From Apium graveolens (Eukaryota; Streptophyta; Magnoliopsida; Apiales; Apiaceae): a stretch of DNA of 64,000 nt. Position 1 is the stretch's first letter. Each line of letters opens with the position of its first letter. The translations under genes were made by a program, and so were the position numbers. Under the pieces are notes generated by a model. The model saw nothing but the letters and a program-made list of their open reading frames with translations, was not told the origin of the DNA and searched no databases. This document shows, one piece after another, positions 12,940 to 24,479 of the stretch. Where the stretch lies: the NCBI RefSeq assembly GCF_009905375.1, contig NC_133648.1, positions 89,716,631 through 89,780,630 on the forward strand, read 5' to 3'.

Positions 12940-14490
12940 ATTCGATACGATATGTATGGACTCCGTATGGTTAGCTATTAAGACTTCAAGGAAAATGAAT
13001 GACTACAGTAGGTCAGTGGTGGACCATAGTAAGGTAGCAATGATTCTGCGAGTAATGAGCTGTTTACAACCGTGAGAGTTGTATTGGAATGGGTGTTGAG
13101 ATTGAGTACCATTAATCGGGTAGTGGTAGTGTATAAGTTATCATTGATAGACTAATTAAGTAGAGTATCTACCTAGTGAATAATTATTCTTTCTTATCAA
13201 TAGAGAGTCGTATTATTATACGAGGAAGGATGCGGTGCAAGCATAGAATTCTAGTAACGATGATGTATAGAATGAGATCCCAGATTCGATTTTCGATGTC
13301 GAGGGAGTTTCAAAGGTGATTATGTATAAGCTCGAGGAAGAGTGTGGGTCCATAGAATGATGGACGGGATAGCGAAAATATTTAAGCATGCAAAATGCGA
13401 GACTATAATGCTCGATGCTGATATAAATACGTATATGTTTTGTTCTCCTATGACAAACCTCTATAGTTCAGAGGTAGATTCCAAGCCAGATATTTTGTGG
13501 CAGTATATATTTTTTTTTTTTCATATATACAATTCTCTTCAGTTCGTTCTCTTCTCTTCTTTTCATTTCATGTAAGCTGAGAAGAACAACCCTTCCAGAA
13601 GGGGAGGTATTGCCGAATGACTATCTATCTTTGTGATAGAAGCCTAGTAGGATACCACATGTTGTTTAATTGCTTGTCAAGTACTAAAGGCTGGCCACCT
13701 TCTGTACTAACTATGCGATATAACAAGTGTTCATGATCTTAGTGATCTCTCAACAAATTCCTTTACTTCTATTTGATTGATCAAATTTTGGAAAATAGAA
13801 ACAACTGAAAAAGGAGTAATAAAGTGGTGGTAGTATGCGGAATGGGAACACATTCGTGATACTAAGGTTGACGTGGTTATTAAAAGGTTATAGAACGCTA
13901 ACGAGCAAAAGTATAACCCGTATAATATTAGGAACGGAAGGTAGTAGCGATTACGAACTGGAAAAGAATGGGTATTGAGAAGCAGAAGCTCTAATGATAA
14001 AAGCTATAATGAGAGTCTGTGCAATAGACTTGAAAGAATTTGGAATGATCACTTAATTCGGATTGAGTTATCTTACGACAATAGATCATATGTCATTATC
14101 GAGATGTCGCCTTATAAGATCCTTGAGGGAAGACAATGTCGATCTCCCTTATGTTAGGATGAAGTTGTAGAGCGCAAGATGCTCGGACCTGCAGTAGTCC
14201 AAAGGACCAAGGATATGATAGATCTAATCAGAGGACGGCTGGTAGTAGCCCAAGATGGACATGATAAGTATGTTGATTTGACACGAAAGGATAAAGAGTA
14301 TGAAATAGGGGACCTAGTAATGATATAGGTATCCCTTGGAAAGGATTGATGAGGTTCGGAAAGAAAGGAAAGCTAAGTCAACAATTTGTTGGACCCTTGG
14401 ATATATTAAGACGTTTGGGAAGTTAGCATATGAGCTAGCCCTAACCCCGAACATGTAGCAGGTCGTAACGTGTTTCACGTATCAATGTTA
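12940..14490 (+). pseudogene. Element D integrase core and C-terminal remnants
   Basis: The core is badly decayed (VVDHSKVAMILRV near 13018). The C-terminal half is clear: LSYDNRSYVIIEMSPYKIL and GRQCRSPLCWDEV near 14065-14175, VVQRTKDMIDLIRGRL near 14195-14250, MRFGKKGKLSQQFVGPLDIL near 14350-14405, and LAYELALTPNM near 14425-14460. These match the GPFEIL and chromodomain-proximal part of Tekay-type integrases. A T-rich stretch at about 13500-13570 looks like an internal insertion or slippage. Stops and shifts throughout. Confidence 0.82.
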
Positions 14491-14740
14491 AGGAAGTGTA
14501 ATTCAGATGCCAGATAAATAGAGGCATATGAGCGCATAGATATGCAACCCGACGTAACCAATATGGAGCACCAGGAAGGGTTATAGAGTGAAAAGGGACA
14601 AGTGCTTAGGAGAAGGGTTATCAAACTAGTCAGAGTTTGATGGTAGAACCACAATGTGGGAAAATTGACTAGAGAGTTAGAAGGCACAATGCTAAGAAAG
14701 TATCCCCATTTGTTTTCTATCTGATTCCGGGACGGAATCC

Positions 14741-14757
14741 TTTTAAGGAGGGGAGAC
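14741..14757 (+). other. Element D polypurine tract
   Basis: TTTTAAGGAGGGGAGAC lies directly before the 3' LTR. It primes plus-strand DNA synthesis in this family and is typical of Tekay/Del chromoviruses. Confidence 0.93.
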
Positions 14758-17700
14758 TGTAATAACCCCAATTTTTGGAAATTTTTGAAACCCTTATGAA
14801 TAGTGTTTTTGCTGAATGAGAAAACTGTTCATGCCACGCTATGTAGGGGTTCTGTTATTGATCTTATGGGATATTATTAGTACTCTATGAAGTATATAAG
14901 TGTATGTAAAGATCGTCAGAATCCAATTCCGAACACTTTGGTTTTTCCCGGAAATCCACAAGATACGGAGAGATTTGAGTATAAGGTAACAGGATAAAAA
15001 GGATTTAAATTAAAGGATTATAATAGAGGATCATAAAAAGGAATATAATGTATTGAGAAAGGTTAAGGGAACCTAAGTAATAAGATCCCGGGTATGATCC
15101 TTCAAACGAGAAACGAGAACGAAAGTTAAGCGAACCGTATAACAGATCAGCGGTCATTAGGCAAACAATTAGAAGCTAATCAAAGGGATTAGTGGGGGAT
15201 GATGTCATCCAACCAATAGAAAGAGGACAAAGGAGGGGGATGACATCACAAAGTGATGCAAGCATGACATAAGAGGGAAGGAAATGTGGTGGAATATTAG
15301 CCACACAAAATCAAGGGTAAATGGGTAATTGACCTAAAACAAAACAAAAACAACCAACCAAAAATCAAATCAAAGCAAAACCACAAAAATCTCTCTTTCT
15401 TCCTCATCTTGCTCTCGGCCTTTTCAAGAAAAACAAGGAGGAGTTTTCAAAAAACTCAAGCTACACACCTTCAAAAATTATAAGGTTTGTTTCTTTAGCT
15501 TCCATAATTCATAACTTAGTTATGCTATAAGTTTGGATCCAAGAATCCAAGGTTTACCTAGTTAATCAATTCCTAAAAGTTTAGGGTGAATAGTAACTTT
15601 CAAGAACAAATTTTTGATTCTTGATTTTATTTGTAAGGACAAGGTAGCTTAGGCATAGATCAAGGCTTCCATGGGCTTTCCAAGGATCTTTCATTGATTA
15701 AAAGCTTCAAGAAGGTATAAAACTTCAAACCCTAGCTTTACTTTTGAGTATTAGGAATGGTTTTGATTGTTATAATTCATGAGGAGCATGATCCTTGTAT
15801 ACTTAGAGTGTGGTTGGATTTGTAATGAGTTTGAAGTTGTAAATCTTGATTATTGGTTAATGAACTTAAGTATAGCTTTTAGTTCATGTTTGAGGGTGGT
15901 ATAAAGTTCATAATATTGAGTTTTGGGGCTGTTAGGATGTGATATGGATGGACTTTGATTGTATGAAGGGATTGGGGTTGTTTGGTGATGGAATTGAATG
16001 GTATAAAATGGGGAAATCGCGTAAACATAGCCGTCGTAATGCCCGATTTACCGTAGACTGTTTTTGTTCTTAAGATCAGAACCCTTGAACTCACTGCTAG
16101 GTTTTGACCATTGCCATGATTAGATAGTTCATGTTACGAGCTTCGTTTTGATATGTAGTTCTTCGATTCCGATGCACGGTTTAGGAGAAACGACCGTTTC
16201 AAGTAACGGCGTTTCACGAACGAAACTTTTTCCCTCGCCTTACTTTGGAATGTAGGTTAAAGACCAAAAAGGGTTAATTAATGTATGAAACATTTATGGT
16301 AAGTGTGTTAGGCAGTTGGTAAGTCATTCGCGAAGGAATCGCTTTAAAACTCGTAAAGGTTAAATTATTAAAATGGTGGAGCCGAGGGTACCCGAGTGAC
16401 TTAAGCGAATCAGTGAGCGCAAACGAGCGTTAGAGTCTAAGTTAGTTAAAGTATAGATTTACAAGTGACTTTGGTTTAATTCCAACTTACTTGTTGCTTA
16501 TAGGTTACCAGACTCGTCCCGAGCCATTCGTAACCCCCAGTCGCTCAGGCAAGTTTTCTACCCGTTATACTGTTGCTGTGATGTAAATATATGTATATGC
16601 ATTATCTTGTGATATTGCATGATTGTTATTAGCAAATTTTGCGATATATTGGAGCATGCTAATATGGTATATATGCATGTCTGTTTCGTAATCTGGTTAT
16701 CTATCTGTTGATTTCAATGCTTATAGTTGCATAATACCTATGCTAGAAATAAGCAAGTAGTTGCGTATACCCTTAGTATAGGGGATAAAAGGTGAACATA
16801 TTTCTAAACCGGGAGTCGATGTTCCCGAGTATATTATATATATATATATATATATATGGATATAGTTTTTAAAACTATGGATCGAATAAGGTTTATTCGA
16901 TACCTTTATTCTATTATTTGAATATTATTTGAATATTCATTCGAGGGCTTATGACTCAGTTTATTATTTATTGAATATTATTTGAATATTCATTCGAGGG
17001 CTTATGACTCAGTTTATTTTATTATTTGAATATTATTTGAATATTCATTTGAGGGCTTATGACTCCTTTTATATTATTTATTGAATATTATTTGAATATT
17101 CATTCGAGGGTTTATGACTCAGTTTATATTATTTATTGAATATTATTTGAATATTCATTTGAGGATCTATGACTCCGATTATTTGCTGAGATATATTCTT
17201 TATTTTATTAAAGAATAATGTTCAATAATCAAACTTATTTTCGATTATTCAAATAAAGATTATTCTTTATGGGAATATTATTTAAATAATAATATTCAGT
17301 CATTTTCTAAATATTCTGGGGACTGATTTACTTCATTAAATCAGCCTTACTCCAAACACTCTTTAAAGTGTTTTCGAGTCTTCAAAATGATTTTTTTAAA
17401 AGTTAGAGCGGATCCCAAAACTCATTTTTATATTTAAGATCTCCCTTTTAAAGGGGATTTAAATACTCGTTCAAAACCTGGGGAATCCGGCTATGTGGTG
17501 TATTTTATATTCGCAACAAGGTTGCAGTTTTGGTAAATGAATTGATTACTTACCCAACGTTCGGGAAGTAAGTCCATCTATTGAGTCGGCATAAGCAACA
17601 TGGGCGCAGTGGGCGTCCATGATAGTGTAAGTGGCTCAGTGGGAGTCCATCAAATGCATAAGTGGCTGAGTGGCAGTCCAGCATAAGGTCTTAATTATGA

Positions 17701-18858
17701 CCAGGGTGATGACCAGTGGGGAATTCGTCCATCTACTAGTAGAAAAGGTTACTTATGGGTATCTTTGCCTGATCAGCAAGATATCTGGTTTATGCCAAAG
17801 GTTTTCTTTTCCTTCCAAATTCATTGGATATTGCAACTCTGTTCATACTTTACATAACAGAGGTTCCAGGAAATGTTTTAGAGATATATATATATGGATA
17901 TATATATATATCAGGACTAAATAAAGTATCTCATAACTTTTTCATTCAATAATATTTCAAAGATTGAATCTATTCAAGTCTTATCTTGTGGTCTCATCAG
18001 TGGGATGAACTTTTGAAACTGGTTATACCTTGAACGGTGGTAGTTCAAGTAGTATTGGGAAAGATATAAGTATATTGGGGTATTTGGTAACCTCATCTTT
18101 TAAACTTATATCTAATTAATAATTGTCTTATGAATGACAAAGATTTTCAGAAAAACGTTGAGACAAGGTTAGATATATGAGATCACCTTGCAACGATATT
18201 TTTTATACAGTTATACACTGGGACTTTGTGTATATTACGCATGGAAGAGGACTTCCAATATTTTGAAAAGTATATAGGTATATATACTGAATATTTTGCG
18301 ACTTCATCGCATTAAGATATCAAACTTGGTTCATTTCTTTTGACCAAGACTTTCATGAGTATTATGAGTAGGCTCATATATTGTAAATCATTATACATAT
18401 TATTTTGGTGGGCTTGCTGCTCACCCTTGCTTTATTTCTTCATCACACAACAACAGTTAGGAAAGATGGCCAGACTCCAGCAGACCCAGCGCAAGCGCGT
18501 GGGAAGCGTCCCGCGTCTTCCCGTTGATGTTGTCGCTGCTATAGCTGCAGAGGTAGATCTATTGTAGATCAGACCATCTACTTTTGAGAATCAATTATGT
18601 ATAATTATAACTTGTGGCAGATAATGGCAATTAACTGTAAATTTATCAAGTAATCATTTTGGGTTGTAATAACTTTTAAATTGTGGATTCAAAGACTTGT
18701 ACTTATTTAAATTTCATCTCTGAGACTATAACGGGTTGTGGTGTGTGTTAGTGTGGGGTCACAGCATAAGGTTATTATTATTAATTAAGTGAAGTGATAT
18801 TGTGGAAAGAAAGACCGTGACGACCCGGATCCTCGACCCCGGATCTGGGGGTGTTACA
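14758..18858 (+). repeat. Element D 3' LTR (4101 bp)
   Basis: Near-identical copy of 5068-9174; differences by eye are a few single bases (for example A to G shortly after the start), a shorter TA run at about 16830-16857 and a small TA difference near 17885. Target duplication TTTAC follows at 18859-18863. Confidence 0.96.
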
Positions 18859-18863
18859 TTTAC

Positions 18864-19288
18864 TGAGTCCAAGTCTATAAAAAATAAGCTTCCTTTCCTT
18901 GCTCCTTTCAGAGCAATTTCACCAGTCTTTTATTGATAAAAATGCATTCTCCTTTGTCAAATGAGACCTTGAATCCTTTGTCTGCAAATTGACTAACACT
19001 AAGGAGATTCACTTCAAGACCATCTACCAGTTCTACATTTTCAATGACAAAATTTCCGGAAATCAATTTGCCATATCCCATTGTGAACTCTTTGCTGTTG
19101 TCTACAAAAGTCACTAATGGGCCAGCCTTCTCCTCAAACTGTGATAGCAGGGCCATATCACATGTCATATATCTTGAGCATCCACTATCTATGATCCATA
19201 TGAATTTCTTCTTTTTGCCCTGCACACAATGAGGATTAAGTGTGTTTAGAAATCCAAGCAGTATTTGGTACTTTCTTCTTATAAACAA
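18864..19288 (-). pseudogene. Element A protease and pre-integrase segment
   Basis: On the minus strand a frame of about 126 codons carries the copia aspartic protease active site WIIDSGCSRYMT, then LISGNFVIENVELVDGLEVN and NLLSVSQFADKGF, the conserved end of protease. It continues through 18864 into the pre-integrase region found at 5061 on the other side of element D. The catalytic DSG is retained, but a stop near 18908 and the D insertion break it. The frame begins after a TGTGTGCAGGG sequence also found at the gag-protease junction of element B. Confidence 0.9.
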
Positions 19289-21614
19289 ATTTGATAGAGG
19301 TAGAGTTTGATGATTCAGAAAGAATAGAGTTCATTGAGTGATGTAGATTGTCCTTTTTAGCTGAAGACTCAATATTGATTTCCTTAAAATCAACTCTCAG
19401 CTTGTGGCAACTTGTCATTACTTTCATGTTGCATGGTATGCAATCAAACTTGTTACAGAATGAGTAGGGATCTTCAGTTTTTGCTTAATTGTACTTGCAT
19501 GCTCCCACTCCTGACTTACTAACAACCATTTTACAGAGGTGAGTTAGATGATTCACAGAGCCATATTTTTGACATTGTTTTCTTGGAGCATCTACAATAT
19601 AAGAAAAATTGTTGCTCTTGTTTATCCCAATCTTCCCATTTCTATTCTTCTTCTTTTTTCTTGTATCTTCAGTTTTTACTTCCTTGACAGGTGTCTTGAA
19701 ATCTTGGTTGACCATGGGCTTCTTTTCAGCTTTGGAAGTTGGAGTTGTTTCTGCATTTTTCTTCTCAATATCTTCATCAGCAATTTTTTGCTTTATGATC
19801 AACTCTTCTTCACTGAAATCTACTTCACATGCTTTGAACATAGGTGAACCAACTTTTCCCAGCATAGCTGGGACATCTTCATTTTCAGTTGTTTTTCCTT
19901 TACCACCTAGAGCTTTCTTATTTCTATTCAAAGCATCATAATCAAGACCAATAGCTATGTTAGCACATGGCTTGTTCTTCTCATGGTACTGACCAACCAA
20001 CTCAGATGCATTCCTGAATGATTTCAGTTTCACCTCATTTTTTTCAATATTCTCTCTTAACACATATTCAATCTCATTGGCACACTTCAGCTTATTTTTC
20101 AAATATTCATTTTCTTGCTTGATTGACTCAAGCTCCATAAGCAGCAGATCCATCTTTTGCTTCTCACTCTCAAGCTTCTCATTAGCTTTTGTTAGCCTAC
20201 TGACTTCCTCGATAGCTGCTACCAAGCTAGTGTGTATATGAAACATCTCAACACCCATATTTTCTATAGTCTCCTTATATTTACTAGCATTTAAATCAAT
20301 AGTGGTTAGAGTTGGTACCTTTGATTTTGAAGTGGATGCTTCTCCATGCTCAAAAGCCATTAGTGCATGGTTTCCAACTTCTACATCCTCATCATCAACA
20401 TCCGTATCATCCCAACTCTTTCCTTCTGCAATATAGGCTTTTCCAGACTGTTTCTTCTAGAGAGCTTCATATTTTGCTTCCAGTTCCAAGTAAGCTTTAT
20501 CCTTCTTCACCTTTTTAGGCTTTCTACATTTAGTGGCAAAGTGACCCAACTCATCACAATTGAAGCACCTTATCTTTGATCTATCCACAGATCCAGTTTT
20601 GTAGCCACTTTTGCTTACTGAATTGTACCAAGCTTTTGGTTTCCAGTTGTTGTTGTTGAAAGATTGTCCCTTGCTTTTGAAAAATCTTGGCTTCTTGACT
20701 CTTATGTTGGAAAATTTCCTAGCCAAGTAAGCCATGGATTGGTCCATTTCATATAGCTCATCCCATATGTAATATTCATCTTCCTCTAGCTCCAATACAA
20801 CTTGCTTCTGAGGTCCTTTGTTCTTTTGTTCCATAGCTTGAACAACTGGAGCTTGATCATCTTGCTGATCTTCACTTTCTTCTCTATCATTCACAATCAA
20901 AGCACTTGAACCATCAATAACATGACAATGGTGTGCTTTCAATGACTTTCTTTGCAGCATTTCAAGTTCATAAGTTTTCAAGATTCCATATAGAACTTCC
21001 AAAATCATTCTGATTAAATCTCTACATTCTCTAATAGCTAATGTTTTATGTTCAAGATGGTTAGGAAGAGCTAGCAGGAATTTTAGGTTAACCTCGTCAG
21101 CTTCATAATATTTATCATGTAACTGCAATTCATTTATCAATTTATTGAACCTTTCAAAAACTTCAGTAATTCCTTCTTTTGGTTTAGCCATAAACCCCTC
21201 ATACTGAGAAACTAGAATCCTTCTTTGGTTTGACCTAACCTCCTCTGTTCCTTCGCACAAGATCTCTATCTTCTCCCAGATCTGTTTGGTTGTGTCATAG
21301 TTGACAATGTTGTTGTACATTATATTGTCAAGTGCCTATTAAAACCAGCTGCAAGCCACTATCCAGAGAGACCTTTTCTTTTTCAGGTTCAGTATATTCT
21401 AAAGGATCTTTAGGAGCATAATATGCTAGAATAACCATGTCTCATCAGTAGATTCCTTAACTCTTACCATGGGGGAGAAAGGCCCATTCTTGAGGATATG
21501 AATATATAATGGATTGTCCATCCTGATGAACAACATCATTTTCTTTTTCCATAGTGTGTAGTTAGATATGTCAAAGGTGGGAATTTTATTACTGTTAAAC
21601 TTCTATGTATTCAT
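19236..21614 (-). pseudogene. Element A gag
   Basis: Gag packages the RNA into virus-like particles. Reading down from a probable ATG at 21614: an N-terminal block WKKKMMLFIR near 21530, the capsid core (IWEKIEILCEGTEEVRSNQ and KFLLALPNHLEHKTLAIRE), a zinc knuckle CFNCDELGHFATKC near 20545-20585, a coiled-coil stretch (SRLTKANEKLESEKQKMD near 20170-20230), and a second knuckle-like site QCQKYGSVNHLTHLCK near 19545 in which the second Cys is Tyr. Stops near 21605, 21330-21440 and 20457 and frame changes disable it. Its end is out of frame with protease. Confidence 0.88.
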
Positions 21615-21651
21615 TCTTCTAAGATCTTTAATCTGTTTGCTTTTAGATTTT

Positions 21652-21663
21652 GCTCTGATACCA
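21652..21663 (-). other. Element A primer-binding site
   Basis: The minus strand reads TGGTATCAGAGC two bases after the LTR end: initiator tRNA-Met primer site. Confidence 0.93.
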
Positions 21664-22582
21664 CTTGTTAGGTAATGAATACAACATAGAGGGGGGTGAA
21701 TGTGTTTTGGATTATTTTTAAGCTTTTTAAACTATTATGGAAGTGGTGAACAAAGTAGTCTAACTTGTAGAGATAATATGTTTCAACAGGAATAATAAAA
21801 TATGCACATGAACACACTATCTTTCAAACTCACTTAATTTTATATTAAAATCAAGTATGTCTTACTATAAATTTTCGGGTTCTTTGTTGATAAAGAACTC
21901 AGCTTCTTTCTTGAGAGAGTTACAAGATTTTTAGATCTATTTGTTATTTTTAAAACAAAGCATCCAGTGTTTACTTTATAGAACTGTAAACACATGTTTT
22001 ACACAACATGCAATAGCATGTATTAAACCCTACTTTAAGTTAACTAAAACTTTTTATTTCTGGCTTAGTGTATCTTTGCAAATCGTGCATGTCTGTGACT
22101 TTACTTTGTCAGTTAATCTTGGCATTTTATCTTGTACTCTTCAAGCTGCTTTTGTAGACTTTTCAAATCAGTGATTGATTTGTTTGTTGATTGATAATCG
22201 TGGATATTTAACTGGTCTGCATTCTGTACTCGAGTTTTACATCGAGATCTCCAGTTTGTTATACAGAGAACTCGACATCTCGATAAATATAATGGCTTAT
22301 CGAGATCTCTTATTACTCTAAAGTTCTTTTGACTTATTGAAGTCTCTGAGTTCTCTATAAGAAAATTTGGCTTGTCGAGATCTCTGAATTTCTGCATTTA
22401 GAAAAGACTTGTCGATATCTCTGAAATCTCTATAGGCATATTGACTTATCGATATCTCTGAGATCTCTAGTGAGAATTTGACTTGTTGATATCTACAATC
22501 TTCACATCTTTAATTTGACTTGTCAATATCTCTGAGTTCTTTATTGCAGGAATGACTTGTCGATATCTCTAATCTTCATATA

Positions 22583-24087
22583 TGTTAGTGTTTGCGCCCT
22601 AGAGACAACACTATTATGTTTATATTATGAAACATTTGGAGTATTAATTATAATTATATGGATTATTCTTTAATAATTTATTATATCTTTATTTTCTGCG
22701 ATAAGATGTTAAATTAATAAATGTGCTTGGAATATGATATGTAAATCTATATCTCTAAGTACGTGAGTGACTTAAAAATGAGATTATGAGAATAGTATTG
22801 ATATTCCTAAAGGTCCCTAGTCAAGTATTATTATTAAGGGACGATAATAAATACATTGAGACTAGTGTGTTTGTTGGTTGATGATCAAAACACAGGCGCA
22901 TGTATTAAATACATGGTGCTGGATTGACCCGTTGTGAGATACTACATGTTTATAGTGTCATAAGTTAATCTCACAGTGATAATGATGTATTGGTCCTTTG
23001 ACCTAAAATAATTATATTTCTATATGAAAATTAATATACTTTGATACCATTGAAAGTTATCCTTGACTGGGTAATAATAAAAGTAGACATTGGGTACATT
23101 ATGAATCGTATGAGAAATATGAATGATCTAGATGAGATTTAGCCCTCATTTATTAAAGGAATGATATTATTGGCCTCTTGATTGAGTAAGACTATAAAAT
23201 TCATGGTTGTGCTCAAATACTGATTTGTTTAATATTTTACTCATTCATCAAGGAAAGAAGGATTGAACGTTAACAGAGGATGACACAATGCATGCCTCGA
23301 GTTTGATCTATAATATAAGGCTAAAGAGATTATATTACATTGTACATTATTCACGAAAGGTTTAATTGATCACCGATTTAATTATTATTACTTGGATAGC
23401 AATAATGTATTACTAGATGCCACTCATTATTTATAATTTAAATATTAGATATTTAAATTATTGCTAACGTAATAATAACCTATAGGGTCGCACAAAGAAA
23501 GCATGGAGGAATATTTAATTCAAATTCGGATTTGAATTAAAAAGGGAAATTTGAATTATTTATTATTAATTAAGTTGGACTTAATCAATGGGAAAATGAA
23601 TTTCGAATTTTTATATTATTAAATCCAAAATTCAGTTGTTATTTAGTAATTGAGTTAAACTTAATTATTAAATAAATAGAATTTCAGATTCTAATAAACT
23701 CTAACTTGGATTAGGGTTAGGAATATTTTTGACCTCTCTATATAAACATCCTTAAGGCTAAAATTAGGGTTACATTTTTATTAGATAAAAACATAAAACC
23801 CTAGCAGCTAAAGGTGAGAGAGAGAGGGGTAAAACAGATCCGTTCTTGGTGCTAGTACACACCTCCTCCGTACCAGTTTTCGTGTGGATACCTCTACGGC
23901 GTAGATCGTCAAGGCGGGATACGTGGTGTTCGGTTAAAGCTAGGATCTCCTTTTGACAACCATAATCGTAAAGCTCTTAAGGTAAAACATCTATTCTTCA
24001 TAATTATCCGTTCATTATACATAGATCCTGCGGTAGGGATTCAAAATTTTTGTTTTTCCGTTGCGTTTTATGCTCGAATCCCTAACA
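22583..24087 (+). mobile_element. Solo LTR, Angela/BARE-like copia, 1505 bp
   Basis: It starts TGTTAGTGTTTGCGCCCTAG and ends CGAATCCCTAACA, with the inverted TGTTAG/CTAACA tips of an LTR. The GCCCTAGAGACAACA start and CCGTTGCG near the end resemble Angela-lineage LTRs. A TATA box CTATATAAAC lies at about 23738-23747. Flanks read ATATA (22578-22582) and ATATC (24088-24092), a 5-base duplication with one mismatch. There is no internal domain. It sits within element A's LTR. Confidence 0.8.
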
Positions 24088-24325
24088 ATATCTTCATTTG
24101 ACTTGTCGATATCTCTAAGACTTCTCTATAAGCTGAATTTGACTTGTCGATAAGTCATTCTGGAGTTCTCGAATGACTTCTCTATAGGACTTAATCTGTG
24201 ACTTGTAGATTTCTTGACTTATAATATTTTTCCCAAAACATATTTATTCAACTCCAAGCTTCTTCACAATGTCTCTGAGGCATGATCTTCATGATCTTCT
24301 TCCAGAGTTTATTCTTAGGCTTGAG

Positions 24326-24336
24326 ACTATTTATAG
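24326..24336 (-). promoter_or_regulatory. Candidate TATA box of the element A LTR
   Basis: The minus strand reads CTATAAATAGT about 145 bases into the LTR, a plausible core promoter position for a short U3. No transcript data are visible. Confidence 0.4.
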
Positions 24337-24479
24337 AAAAATACTCCAGTACAATCTATTGATAATTTTACAGACTCAAGTAATATAATACAAAGTGCAA
24401 ACTTAGATTATCTTACAAATTACTTAGGTCTGTCAATTTGACTTAGTATTGTTATAGTACAGGCATGTCTTGCACAACA

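Larger units (their letters stand above)
5068..18858 (+). mobile_element. Element D: Ty3/gypsy Tekay/Del-type chromovirus derivative, complete insertion with 4.1-kb LTRs
   Basis: The boundaries are exact. TGTAATAACC opens both LTRs, GGTGTTACA closes both, and the target duplication TTTAC is perfect (5063-5067 and 18859-18863). An initiator-Met PBS follows the 5' LTR and a purine tract precedes the 3' LTR. The internal 5.6 kb matches chromovirus gag and pol only as short, out-of-order, stop-riddled pieces. By eye the two LTRs differ at only a handful of bases plus a TA-repeat length change, so the insertion is recent while its coding region is long dead. It is a non-autonomous copy that must have been mobilised in trans. 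It sits in element A's pol. Confidence 0.95.
1..24479 (-). mobile_element. Element A: decayed Sirevirus-type Ty1/copia retrotransposon, truncated by the window edge
   Basis: Reading the minus strand from 24479 down, the order is 5' LTR, primer-binding site, gag, protease, integrase, RT, RNase H, spacer and a third (env-like) ORF that leaves the window at base 1. The 3' LTR is outside, so no TSD pair can be checked. Three later insertions interrupt it: the Angela-like solo LTR at 22583-24087, gypsy element D at 5068-18858 and a solo LTR at 2147-2762. Removing them brings the flanking A sequence back into register, most clearly around D, where the pol frame resumes across the TSD. Stops and frameshifts in every ORF make it non-functional. 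Copia order (integrase before RT) plus the long ORF after pol point to the Sirevirus lineage. Confidence 0.93.
21666..24479 (-). repeat. Element A 5' LTR, interrupted by a solo LTR
   Basis: On the minus strand the LTR starts TGTTGTGCAAG at 24479 and ends ATTACCTAACA at 21666, next to the PBS. Without the nested 1.5-kb solo LTR it is about 1.3 kb. It contains many copies of GACTTGTCGATATCTC-type words (22215-22575, 24100-24180). A TATA-like CTATAAATAGT is at 24326-24336 on the minus strand. The 3' LTR for comparison is outside the window. Confidence 0.88.

Noticed and set aside
19548..19941. Hydrophobic plus-strand frames opposite element A gag
   Set aside because: They are antisense shadows of the Lys/Glu-rich coiled-coil coding region, which yields Phe/Leu/Ser-rich frames on the other strand.
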